DNA of 64,000 nucleotides from assembly GCF_910592395.1 (NCBI RefSeq), contig NC_088326.1, positions 749,001 through 813,000 of the forward strand, written 5' to 3'. The position numbers were made by a program, and so were the translations under genes. Under the pieces are notes generated by a model that did no database searches, was not told the origin of the DNA, and was given only the letters and a program-made list of their open reading frames with translations. Numbering within the stretch: the stretch's first letter is position 1; each line of letters starts with the position of its first letter. Below are positions 53,236-64,000 of this stretch, one piece after another. Source of the stretch: Lineus longissimus (lineage: Eukaryota; Nemertea; Pilidiophora; Heteronemertea; Lineidae).

Positions 53236-53251
53236 TGACCTTCGAAGGTCA
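53236..53251. other. 16-bp perfect palindrome of AGGTCA half-sites
   Basis: TGACCTTCGAAGGTCA is an exact inverted repeat of the nuclear-receptor half-site, just past the KIF13B stop codon. Further AGGTCA copies lie within 60 bp on either side. Confidence 0.8.
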
Positions 53252-53661
53252 CCTAGCAACGACCTTGACGACTGGAACAATTATTCTAGTATAAAATTAA
53301 ATGCACCAATAGAAATTTACACCTCTAGAGCAAAAACGCTTATAAATCTGAGGAAGAGTTCTGGAAAGTTCTATGGCCACCAGATTTGTACACAAAACGT
53401 TCACACCGTGACGTAGACCGAGTGCTTTGATATAACTGTTCAGGCTCAATCAAGGTCAGCTAAAAGCTTCTTGACCTTGACCTTTATACAATGGTTGACA
53501 CCAGAGAGAGAAACCCAATACGGGACACTTTCCAAACCTCGGCCTCGGACTCAAACGTTAAGCTACTGAAATCGCGCACGAATAATACCTCTGAAACAAG
53601 ACCAAGTTCCACTAACGATCACAACAACGATGGATGAAAGACTATTAAAGTCGACGCAACG

Positions 53662-56600
53662 TTATTTCTTCCGAGAAGAATTTGGGCGTTTGTAGGAGCC
53701 CCCGCTCGACCCCGCATTTGTGAGCTGCGAATTTGAACCAGATAGACTGCCCATGCTCCGGCGAAGACCTGCAGGCATGGTACCGGATCCGGTCGGCGTC
53801 TTCACAGATCCTTTTCGGCGTTTCTTGTCCATGATGAGCTTGTCGTGTCGTACGAAGATGCCGCTACGGGATCGAGCCTTGAAATAACGAACTCCTTTCA
53901 CTGTGCCGTCATTTTTACCTGGAAATACAAGGATCAAGTGTAAATCTTTTGTCACAATGGCTGGAATAGCGTGGCTAACCAAAGTAATCTTTGTGATGCT
54001 GGCTCCAGGCAGACCGCCAAGTTTCGTCGCCATGAAGATTTGGCCTGAGTGACCAATTTATAATATTTTGGCTGGTGCAGCCAAGGAGCATGTGGTCGTA
54101 CCTTGTGGCTGGTCCAGTTCCACACCAACCCATGGCCCGCTTGCGAATTCTGTCGGCCCGATGAACTTCACGATACCACTCTGACTTGGTCCGCCTCGCG
54201 ATGACAGCACTTGGACGCTCTCACCAATTTGGATCCAAGATGGCACGGGGCCGGAGTGGATGCGATCCAGGTCAGCTCGGCTGCCGAATGAGCAGAGGCT
54301 GACCCCGTCATCTTCACCATCTGAAATTTCAATATGCATTTTCTTGATCAAAATGATTAGACCGGTTTGTCAGAGTGTGGAAAGTCAGGCTGAAGAGTGA
54401 ACTGTTTACTCCAGGCTGGCCATTATCTGTTGAAGGTATTCTGTTGATCCCTACAGCTTCTTTCCTCATGTTCATAATGAACAATTCTAAAAGGCCTGGG
54501 ATGGAAAATGCCTTGGGCCTGGTTTTGATCGTAGTGGGCCTTCGTATCGCAACCAAGGACCGCTTAGTATAATTATGTGTTATAAGCTAATGACAAACTC
54601 ACCAGAAGTATACCCTTCAGGAGACTCGACACCTCGATGCACACCACTGACGTCATTCTCACCATTTAGAGCGCCCTCTAATGACTGCATGCTGGAACTA
54701 AAATCACTATCGTAACTCTCTTCCAACTCTGCTTTTTTCTTCTGCACGGAGAGATTGTCATGTGACCCGGGTAATCGTGCCCCCGGCTTCAACGGCGATG
54801 GCGCCATTTTATTCAATTTATGCTCGGGCATACTGCGCCTGTTTTCTCGCGTGGCCTCCCTCTTGGAGTTAGTAACCCGCGGATCAAGGTTTAACGATTT
54901 ACGCACATCTCCGCGTAATCTCACTCGTTCACCGCTAGTCCTACGCACTACTTTTTCATGGTCCTTTATTTCGCCATGAGTGACCGTATCACTACTCTCG
55001 CTCCTCGGCGACTGTAAACTGTCCTCACTGTTTTCTTTCTTCAAATCGCCAGTGCCACTGTCACTACTATTGGCGGTCACCGTTCCATCCTCCTTCTTCG
55101 GCTCGTTAATCTCACCTCCCAGGGCTTCAAGCTCATCCATGGCAGTTTCGCTATACAAGTCTATTGCTTCGACCTTCTTACCCTCACCTTGACCTTTGAC
55201 CTTACCCTCACCTTGACCTTTGACCTTACTCTCTCCCTCATTGCCATTCTGGTCCCCAGTTGCAACAACCTCACCAGTTTTCACAGAAACGTCACTCACA
55301 TTCTCGACAGATTCCACCTCAGACTTTTTCTCTGAATTTCCAATATTTTTCTCGGAACTTTCAACCTTCGCAGAATTTTCCACAACTTTCCCAGAATCAA
55401 CCTTGTTCCCAACAGAAACCTCAATAACTGATTCCGAGTCCGCCTCACTGGACGAACCCTTCATTTGGGATTCTCCCCCGGAAATCTCATTGTTTCCCGG
55501 TAAAACTGGTTTCATCGGAAGCGACAAATTCTCATCTGCGACCGCCAAATCAATCAGATTTGGAGTATCGCCCTCCTCGCCATGTTCGCCGCCATCTTTT
55601 TTATGATTAGTGCCATCTTTTGATTTCTCCGCATGGTCGGGCGTCTCGTCAATACTCATGCTTCGAATACTCGCTGAATCCTCCGAGGATAAGGTCAAGG
55701 TCGAAACAGCCTGCGACCCGTAACCGCTCGACGTCATACTCGGTGTAAAACTCTTCACCGCCTGGATATCAACCAAACTTTCCGTTGTCGACGAATGTGT
55801 GATGCTATCCGTACGATTAGTCATGATTTTCTGCGCCGTGTTTTGCGCTGCATTTTGAGTTTCCGTTTGTGATTGGTACGATTCGAATTCGGTGAAGTCA
55901 TCGTCCGATGCAACAGTGTTTTGATTCTCTGGCTGATCCTGTGGCTTTTCTGCCTTTTGTTTGTTGAGTTCGTCAAATTCATCGCCGGACTGAAAAAGAG
56001 ACATCAAAAGTTAGAAATCACAGTGTCTGTTATTCCACAGATGGACCTTGTATCCAGTGACATGCTTATGATCTTACACTTTCGATAAACTGAAGAGACA
56101 GTAGATTAACTTGGCAAGACGCTGAACATTGGCAGAGCTACAGAACGGTAGACTGGCAAACAAGCTGAAAATACGTCACTGATACAGACTTTTTAAGTTC
56201 AACTCATAACTTGACACTTTGAGTAAAGAAAACAAACGATAGTTGGCATTTCCAAAGAACTAATTGGGGATCGATATCCAGGGAGTAAAACATGTTAATA
56301 TTAGTTTTCGAAGGCATAAGCTGAATGGTTAGTACTTCACACCCGGCCAGTTTTTAGTCAGAAAGCAGTAGGACTGATTGAAATGGCAAGGGACCAAGAA
56401 GGCAGGGCCGCCCCAGCTTAGGAGAAGAGGAGAGTTTCCGAAGAAAGCAACTCTGTAATAGGATAACACACAGAGGAAAGGATTGGCCTGCAGAATATCT
56501 TCTGGGACTTGAGGATTCACTACCACACCAAAACAGTTCAATTCCCCAATGACCGTGAACCATTATGAGGTCTAGTTCTGGGTCATACCACCAGATGTCA

Positions 56601-59600
56601 TGGAGGCTCTACAAATAGCCCATCCATGGCTGTTGGGAGGTCATTGATAGTTGGGGATAAGTGGTAATCTATCCACACCAGAATTAGGGTTTGTTATTTG
56701 GTTAGGATTAGATAATCAAACAGTACCTTAATTGGGGTTCCCTAAATGAAACAATGCAAGAAGTTTAACAAAAGAGACAGCAATTGTTGAGAAATCAACT
56801 TCAAAGGCTGCCCTGGGTTGGTATTTTACATCACGATGACACGACGCCTCCTCTTCTAGCTGAACCTAGCGGTATTGAACCTGGCAAACATGCTTCACAC
56901 TTGTTAGTAACTTGCAAAGGAAAGCACCTACCGCAGCTGGTTAAATCAAAGCAAAACGGCCAACAGCACCACCTGGTGGTGCTGCTGACAAATAAAAACG
57001 TAACTTACGAAAGATAACTCATGCTGGAGACTTACATCAGAGTCTTGAATGAGTAAAGGTTTAGTTTCACGGACGTGTTGCTCCTCGAGAAGTGTCCGCA
57101 TTGGTTTGACAAACTTTGTCGGTTGGGGGCTGACAACGTTCTTTGGTGACGCTGGAAGAGAGGAAGATTGACATTTTAGAAAGTGTACGGTCTTCTTGAA
57201 GAACAGACTTGGAAATGATATACCAGGTTTAAGTGCCAGGACTTCTGAACAGCCCAAGTGAACCAGAGGATACCATCGGTATGAATGACAAGAAAATCTC
57301 GAAACGTTTCTACAAACTAATGGAACAGACATAAGTCCTACTCCACACCCGAGGGTGAACAATAACTTTCAAATTCTTGGGTGTGTTTCGGAGTCTAGCA
57401 TTATCATATATTTGTGGCCTTTATTTCATTGCTACCTTCCCCTTCCTTGAGAGTGAGAGAGCTTTGGGTCCTCACGTCAGGAGATGACCGACACACAACG
57501 GTTTCCCACAAACAGCTTCTTTGTCAAATAGTAAAAAAACGGCCTGATATCAGCCACAACATGACATGATACTTGAAACCATGCGACACTCTAAACAGAC
57601 AGGCAACCAACTTAAAACTGATAACGAACACTTCGTTATTCGATGACAAGAATATCACCACTTGACAATAGATTTGATATGAAACGTTAAAGGGACTATG
57701 AACAAAGAGGAGTCAAAAGAAAACATCATAATTTGAAATACTTTAAACAGATACACCAGACTCCATGCGCGTTATTACATCAATAGGTCGAAGGTTACGG
57801 CTTGTTAAACAGTCCCTCCTGAAGAGCCAACAGTAGCTTGGTTACTTCAAGCATTTTGGGATAATCGGTCAGAAAACTATTGGCTCGGACAATACAATGG
57901 AACCTCCCTTAGTGGACACCTCTCTATAAAGGCACCCACTCTTTCAAGGACACTGCATTTGGTCCTTGTTTGTCATTCCCATTGATCAAGCATCTACATA
58001 AACTATTAAACTACCCGGTACTGACATCCTACAGGAAGTTAGGTCAGTAGGATTATTCTTTTTTTGACACACCCTGTACAGCACTAGTGGGTTTTTGACA
58101 GCGGGTTGGGGATAACCTCTTAGTAACTATTCAAGCAAAATATTGCAAAATTGGCTTAGCATCTAAAAGCGTATGAAATAAATCAGAAATCTGTGATGAA
58201 GAGCGAGAAAGTCTGAAACCAAATCAGTAGAGAGTAGCAAATCAGTAGAGAAAGAAACAGAAGGTCACGCAAAACCAAGGAGTGCAAGCAGTTAAAGGGC
58301 GATCAAAGAGGCTACAGGTGGTTCTTCCGCCACCCACAGGTGGCACCAGCATCAACCCAGATCTGGTCTCTAAGTGGTGCCACCTGTTGACAGGGGATGA
58401 ACCAACGGAACGACTTGATGGCCTGACAAAGGAGTCCTTTAAAGTTGCGGACAGAATCAGAGGTTTGTCTGAAATGATAGCACGTTTGATATTCACCTCT
58501 GTTGCACCATTCACGTCTGCTGCCTCTTGTTAAAGGAAAAGTTGAGGTGGAAAGCCAAACGCACTACCAGGACAGAATCGCCTGTAGGATGTACAAGACA
58601 ACGTTTTCAAAACGTCTGTTATGAACATCAAGGAGAGGTCAAGTAACAGAGACTGTTCTGGGCCGATGGGCATCCTCACTGAGGAACCCCAGTGGGCCGC
58701 AGACGGATCATGGAGGATGAAAAGGCCCACAACAAGTCAAAGTAACCAAGCAGACGTTAAGAAATGTTAAACCAAAATCAGCAGCAAAGCTGTAAGAAGT
58801 TGTCCTTTGTAAGCAGGCAGGTTTTCTGGTTTAGATTTCATCGACTTTTCAAAAGCTTTCTATTTCAAATTTTCATCTCTAACTATAGGCTGAACAAACA
58901 TTCAGTGATGAACTGCCAGTACCAATGTGCAATGTGCAGATATCCATCTGTTTACATTCATGCATTGCCAAAATGGCCACCATCATGTTTCAACGAGTCT
59001 TATTATGATTCCCCTCCTTGTGGAAATGAGGAGTTATATTCACTCCTATGTCTCGTCCAGTAAAGGAAGGCAATGGGCCCTACAACCCCCCTGATTGCCC
59101 AACGATTAACACCAAAACCTGCCGACTTCACAAGAGAACGAAAGCAGCATAGCACGCGTCTAAATATTCAACAACCTGACAACTCTTCTTCTGTTGGGGG
59201 AAATTCGCAATCTGTGACTGATAAACCTGCTTCCATATGCACATCAAATCGGGGCAAACCGATATTCTCTGGTTCACTGACCGAAACGGACATGCCTGCG
59301 GGGTTGAAAGCGCGAAGTGGGCCAGGGGCGTGTAACCCAAGCCGCGGGTCATCTGGTCTGATTCGCATGCCGTTGCCAAACTCCACAACTGTTTTAAGCA
59401 TTTTAAATATAGTTGTCGCTTTCTTTTTCCCTGGAAGTAAAAAATAAACTCGGAACTTAAAAAAATTTCACCAAATGTTTCCACCTTACCCCTGAGATTA
59501 GCTTCCAAGGAACACCCCATTCAAATCAGGGCAGTCCAAAAAAGATATCGTCAGACATCATATCTAAGGTCAAAGGTCAAGGTCATTGGCTGACCTTGAG

Positions 59601-62600
59601 GTTTTTTAACCTTGGACTAACAGTTGTAAACTCAAAATGCTAGAACAGAATATTTTAGTAGATAAAGAAGAAATGAATTAATTTTCAACAAAATTGAAAT
59701 TGAAACCTTAGATGTCAATTTGCTAACTCATAATAAATTCCTTCTGACCTTTTCAAGGTCAGGCTACTGACCTAGCCTGACCCTTGTCAGGCTAAAACGC
59801 CATTCATTGCAAATTCGGAATTGTTCAGGAGTCTGTCATGCAGGGACAAAACTGTACATATCAACAATTTTCAACCCCATTCATGCACAATATGCAAATG
59901 ACCCTAAATATGCAAATTATGATCAATATACATGCAAATGACATCACAGGTCAAAGGTCATGAAGTACAAGCTAGACTAGACTTGAAGTGGGTCTGACAA
60001 TCAGCGTCCAATAGGTATGCAGGATACAGTGCTGAAATATGCAAAGAGATCAAAGGTTAAAGGGTAGATTTAAAGGGTAAATGGCTAGCATGAAGAACAT
60101 GCCTGTTGCAAAGAGCAATTTCGTAACTTCACAAACATACATTATAGATTTTGATCGACAAAACAGAAAATTTCATTGCCAAAGTGCAGAAAATGAGAAT
60201 TGGACGAAAGATTTTCACCAAAATATACCCTTTAAATCAAAGGAACTTAAATACGAAAAGAAACCTGAAGAAAGATGAATATATAAGGTCAAAGGTGAAG
60301 GTCATGCAACATGCAATACACTACTGAGGGAAACTGAACAAAGGGCCGTTGGAGAAACTGTCCTTGTAGAAGTTGTGTGGCCGAATAGCTTCTCGTCAAA
60401 ACCCATTATAGCCAAGTCTTTGGTTGGATTCATCAATGAAAGGTCCCAAGCCATTTTTACTTACAATCCACCAACTAGGCAAGTCCCCTCAAAGAAGGAG
60501 TGAGGATTCTTCCCCCAACTGGACAGTTCCTCCAACCACATTCATAGTTCTGATATCGAAGAGAAAACATGGGAAAATTATTACAGAGATCACAGAAAGA
60601 GGGCGCACGATGCATAAATACATGCAACGGCATCCAGGTGCCTGTCACATGACCTAGAGACTCCTACACGATTGGTGCTCAGGGTTCTTACTAAAAGGTG
60701 GAATCGTTCAACAAAATTCTATTATACGAAAACCGTACTTCAATATGTTTTGACACGTGTCTGCTTTAGTAGAAGAGACAAAATATGATTCCACCTTCTA
60801 CAAGAACCCTGCGAGTCATGTGACCTAATACTGCGTTGTGATTGGTGGCACATACGTTTAGAAGAAGCGAACGTGTTAGTTCTTGTCAGATTCAGGAAGT
60901 TGGGCCTCGCTGCAAGAAAGAGAAATACACGGGATATTAGTGTCGGAACACCGTCTATTGGCCGAGTGTCTTTGTGTGGGCGGTTGTGAGTGAGACGTCA
61001 GCCAGGGTCTTTATCAATCTTTAGCATGACCTGGAAATGGTTGCTCATTTAACTCTACTCTTGTAAATGAAGTTTACTTGAGGAGAAGTTCATTATTGTA
61101 GATGTGTAATCTGTAAAATAACTGATATCATCGGTGTAACACTGGTGAAAAATATAGATAGACATGCCAGTTACATGCGGTCATGTAATCAGACCTATGC
61201 ACATCAGTGTACCCATGTGTCGCACATCAGTGTACCCATGTGTTGCACATCAGTGTACCCATGTGTTACACATCAGTGTACCCATGTGTCGCACATCAGT
61301 GTACCCATGTGTCGCACATCAGTGTACCCATGTGTTGCACATCAGTGTACCCATGTGTAGCACATCAGTGTACCCATGTGTCGCACACCAGTGTACCCAT
61401 GTGTCGCACATCAGTGTACCCATGTGTCGCACACCAGTGTACCCATGTGTCACACATCAGTGTACCCATGTGTTGCACACCAGTGTACCCATGTGTCGCA
61501 CATCAGTGTACCCATGTGTCGCACATCAGTGTACCCATGTGTCGCACATCAGTGTACCCATGTGTCGCACATCAGTGTACCCATGTGTTGCACATCAGTG
61601 TACCCATGTGTAGCACATCAGTGTACCCATGTGTCGCACACCAGTGTACCCATGTGTCGCACATCAGTGTACCCATGTGTCGCACACCAGTGTACCCATG
61701 TGTCACACATCAGTGTACCCATGTGTTGCACACCAGTGTACCCATGTGTCGCACATCAGTGTACCCATGTGTCGCACATCAGTGTACCCATGTGTCGCAC
61801 ATTAGTGTACCCATGTGTCGCACATCAGTGTACCCATGTGTCGCACATCAGTGTACCCACGTGTTGCACATCAGTGTACCCATGTGTTGCACATCAGTGT
61901 ACCCATGTGTCGCACATCAATGTACCCATGTGTCGTACATCAGTGTACCCACGTGTCGCACATCAGCATACCCACGTGTCGCACATCAGTGTACCCACGT
62001 GTCGCACATCAGTGTACCCACGTGTCGCACATCAGTGTACCCATGTGTCGCACATCAGTGTTCATTCAACAGCCAAATCAAGGAAGCAATTTTCAATTGG
62101 GCATTGTTCGCAATTCAAAATAAAGTAGGCTCAAAGCATGAGGCTGGTATAGCTAAAATCATTCAAGTCAGCAAAGATTAACACAGACAAAGTAATCCAT
62201 TCGCATGCATTTCCGGTTCGTCCTCAAAGATAGTTAACCAGAACTGCTGTGTAACATTAACCTACATCGCCTGATACAAATGTACAGTAAATTTTACCAA
62301 CTTGCATTGAAATGAAGTTAAGCAGACGTTCATATCAGAGGTCAAAGGTCAAATGAATACAGAGAGTGTACAGAGCGAGGTCTGTGGACAGAGAATAAGC
62401 ACCACCTTTTAGCCATAATGTGAAACAAAGCACATTCTGCCATCAGCGTGGAACAGCCAGTCTACACATCTGTGAACTATTTTTTGTGCCCAGATATTTA
62501 AGCTGTGAAGTGTAAACAGAATTATAACAAGAACTACTTTCTTTAGCGGAGAGTTTTCATTTTGAACTTACCAAGGCTGAATGCGGAGGGTGATTTGTCC

Positions 62601-63748
62601 TTGTCAGAGCCACCATCACTGCTTCGGCGGCCATCCGGGGTCAGAGGGTCTGACCTTGAAAGGTCAGCGACACTTTCCGCACGAACCTGCAAACAATAAC
62701 GAATTTCGTCAAAGAGTTTGTGGATGTTTCTCCTCATCCAGATGAGATACAGCAAACCACAACCTGTTTTCTCAATGACGGATCAGATTTTCTTTCACTG
62801 ATAAGGTTCCAAAACTGAATGTCGCCAATTTTGATTCACATGATGATCCCCGGCAAGAATGCATAGAAGATCACCAACATCCCAAAACTTTAAAACGAAT
62901 CTGAGATTCTTGACAAAAGGCAGAACTTCAAGACATTACTTTACTGACTAAGGATTACAAATGTTCAGTTTGTAGGAGTGAGTTTATTCAATCTTGATAA
63001 AACATAATAAGAGGGTGAGGAACAATGAATGTAAGAGCAGATCCAACAGATAAGCAGGGTGTTGATGACTTTATAGAACAGCATGAAAACGGTGTGACAA
63101 GGTCAAGGACAACAATGACAACAACTATTCCCGTGATTACCTGCTCGTCCAAGCCGCGATGGAAAGAATCTGACCTAACGATCTGCAATGAATGAAACCA
63201 ATAGTTAAGCAAGGAAATTATAGGTGGCACCACCACCAAGCAGCCATCACTGACATACACGAGACAGATTGAGTGATAATTCAAACTGATTAAATCTATC
63301 TGAAGCATAGAAAGTAACTGCAGAGCATTCTCCAATAACAGAATATCATTCCAGTCATGAAACTGCAGAGCTACATTACAATCACGATGTCACATTACAC
63401 CCTCACGTCTTGTCAGAGAGGTATAAGTCAATGAATGAACATGCTTGTGACAAGTGACTTGTGACACATGGAAGAAGCACACCTGTGCTACAGGACACCA
63501 TGCACTGCCACCCGACACTGAACGAATGTTGACAGTACACAGTTTAAAGCACAGATAATAAAGGCAATGCGTTATACATAATTGCATAGAGATCTAAAAA
63601 CCCAGTCAAACACTTGATAGACTAAAGTTCCCGAACCCTTCGAACAGACATCAGATAATCTGATACTTACCCCGTGTATATTTGGAACACTGGCAGTCTT
63701 CCGTAATGGCCGCCCGGATGCTGACAGGAGCTCTTTGATGGCCACCTC
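53662..63748 (-). CDS. Kinesin-3 family KIF13B/Khc-73, C-terminal part (5' end beyond window)
   Basis: Plus-end-directed microtubule motor; family members carry vesicles and polarity proteins of the DLG group. Only tail exons are present (minus): 63671-63748, 63141-63182, 62572-62686, 57036-57151, 54603-55989, 54102-54320, 53662-53918, all in phase, giving 737 residues to the stop. Marks seen: ELLSASGRPLRKTASVPN, a Ser-rich SRSDPLTPDGRRSSDGG segment, a 1387-bp exon with SGYGSQAVSTLTLSSEDSAS (typical of KIF13 tails) and low-complexity acidic sequence, then a CAP-Gly domain (GIVKFIGPTEFASGPWVGVE, with the GKNDG motif split by the last intron) and a basic Ser-rich end. CAP-Gly separates KIF13B from KIF13A. 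The motor, FHA and other N-terminal domains must lie to the right of the window. A further exon at 59168-59430 may form an alternative end. Confidence 0.94.
55178..55225 (-). repeat. 24-bp coding tandem repeat in KIF13B
   Basis: Two exact 24-bp units encode KVKGQGEG twice on the minus strand. Each unit contains AAGGTCAAAGGTCAAGGTGA, the same AGGTCA-type sequence that is scattered through the introns. Confidence 0.9.
56964..56984. other. 21-nt palindrome in KIF13B intron
   Basis: CAGCACCACC, a single T, then GGTGGTGCTG: perfect 10-bp arms. Confidence 0.9.
57896..57965. repeat. Partial copy of the 29.9-kb inverted-repeat element
   Basis: GGAACCTCCCTTAGTGGACA and the following CCTCTCTATAAAGGCACCC match the right arm of the 29859-30047 element read on the other strand. 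The rest is missing. Confidence 0.6.
58336..58387. other. Stem-loop with E-box arms in KIF13B intron
   Basis: ACAGGTGGCACC (58336-58347) and GGTGCCACCTGT (58376-58387) are perfect 12-bp arms around a 28-nt loop. Each arm contains CAGGTG/CACCTG. Confidence 0.85.
59168..59430 (-). other. Putative alternative terminal exon of KIF13B
   Basis: A minus-strand frame follows an acceptor (TTACTTCCAG) and joins in phase to the exon ending at 62572. It encodes about 86 residues (GKKKATTIFKMLKTVVEFGN at its start, PPTEEELSGC at its end) before TGA. The next constitutive exon (57036-57151) has the same entry phase, so this exon can be skipped or used as an ending. A weak in-phase donor, CAG|GTTGTT just before the stop, could instead make it a cassette exon. 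Confidence 0.5.
59567..60304. promoter_or_regulatory. Cluster of AGGTCA direct repeats (DR1-like)
   Basis: AGGTCAAAGGTCA, the DR1 arrangement bound by HNF4/RXR-type nuclear receptors, occurs at 59567-59579 (with a third half-site directly after), 59948-59960, and with one change at 60286-60298. Further exact copies are at 62339-62351 and 63759-63771. Binding is not implied; the motif may be a dispersed simple repeat in this genome. Confidence 0.5.
61200..62061. repeat. 23-bp tandem array, 37 units plus 11 bp
   Basis: Unit CACATCAGTGTACCCATGTG plus TCG, with variant linkers (TCG, TTG, TAG, TTA, TCA) and CACACC variants. The linker pattern repeats every 11 units, giving a 253-bp higher-order repeat (TAG linkers at 61358 and 61611). 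Because 23 is not a multiple of 3 and no frame meets a stop, all three plus frames stay open for hundreds of codons. It lies in a KIF13B intron and is not a gene. Confidence 0.97.
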
Positions 63749-64000
63749 CTGCAGGGAAAGGTCAAAGGTCAGGGTTAATGTCAAGGTCATGTATTTCAGG
63801 TCAGCCATAAGAACCATATCGCTAATTTGGTTACACTCCTTGTGCAGCACATTCAAAAGTTGGCCAGCGGGTTACAACAAACATTTTTGTTTACATCTTG
63901 GCAGTGCATCATGACGTGCAGGCAATTAAGTGTATTGCACATTTGTTATTACCCATGAGGCACTTTGAATGTGGTCTTTTCAAGAGGAAATATGCAGAGT
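63749..64000 (-). other. KIF13B intron running off the window
   Basis: No further exon was recognised to the right edge. It contains part of an AGGTCA cluster (63759-63789). Confidence 0.5.

Larger units (their letters stand above)
48373..53661 (-). other. Long gene-free interval, probable KIF13B 3' UTR
   Basis: No exon-like frame on either strand in 5.3 kb, and few recognisable transposon remnants compared with the rest of the window. It contains an RFX-like palindrome (50194-50207) and a 16-bp palindrome (53236-53251). Interpretation as 3' UTR is inference. Confidence 0.35.

Noticed and set aside
54755-55606. Plus-strand frames within the KIF13B large exon
   Set aside because: Shadows of the 1387-bp minus-strand exon, whose Ser/Glu-rich codons leave the reverse frames open.
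58282-58533. Open frames on both strands near 58.3-58.5 kb as a KIF13B exon or a separate gene
   Set aside because: No matching splice phases or recognisable family; the openness is partly due to the inverted repeat there.
61207-62181. Plus-strand open frame of 324 codons with HQCTHVSHISVPMCRTS-type repeats
   Set aside because: Product of a 23-bp satellite that is open in every plus frame. All three frames give the same cyclic peptide, and it sits in a KIF13B intron on the opposite strand.

Overview
The window is nuclear DNA from an animal. Genes are split by GT-AG introns with tubulin-, NPC1- and KDM1B-type coding exons, intergenic DNA is AT-rich, and small palindromic transposable elements are scattered throughout. 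The protein orthologues and the repeat style (short foldbacks, TACATGTA-ended elements, AGGTCA-rich introns) suggest a marine bilaterian invertebrate, perhaps a lophotrochozoan such as a mollusc or brachiopod. That placement is inference; no single feature fixes the clade.

Layout. (1) 0.46-2.0 kb, plus strand: the 3' exons, or the whole, of an unrecognised single-pass membrane protein. (2) 2-9.4 kb: repeat-rich intergenic DNA, including a roughly 3 kb non-coding element. (3) 10.9-16.5 kb, minus: a complete KDM1B (LSD2) histone demethylase gene, 15 coding exons, 824 aa. (4) 19.6-30.6 kb, minus: a complete NPC1 lysosomal cholesterol transporter gene. One of its exons exists in two homologous, phase-identical copies that cannot be joined in frame, so the gene is built to make two alternative proteins. 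(5) 32.8-46.8 kb, minus: three intact alpha-tubulin genes in tandem, 451 aa each; two lie in a duplicated block of about 3.6-4.1 kb. (6) 47-48 kb: retrotransposon remnant and nested palindromes. (7) 53.7-64 kb, minus: the 3' half of a KIF13B/Khc-73 kinesin gene ending in a CAP-Gly domain, with a probable long 3' UTR down to about 48.4 kb. Its motor exons lie beyond the right edge.

These are independent housekeeping or neuronal and trafficking genes, not a pathway cluster. I see no CRISPR, operon, phage or bacterial signal. The most notable structure is the NPC1 exon pair: 6a and 6b encode alternative versions of part of the middle luminal domain that contacts NPC2, lie only 123 bp apart, and are followed by a near-perfect 12 x 64-bp array in which every unit carries two 5' splice-site-like hexamers in the sense of the transcript. 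Other points of interest are a second in-frame terminal exon in KIF13B, gene-conversion mosaics among the tubulins, a 37-copy 23-bp array open in all three plus frames, and a multi-hairpin element at 41.3 kb. Exon borders were assigned by hand from splice consensus and reading-phase continuity. No transcript data or database searches were available.
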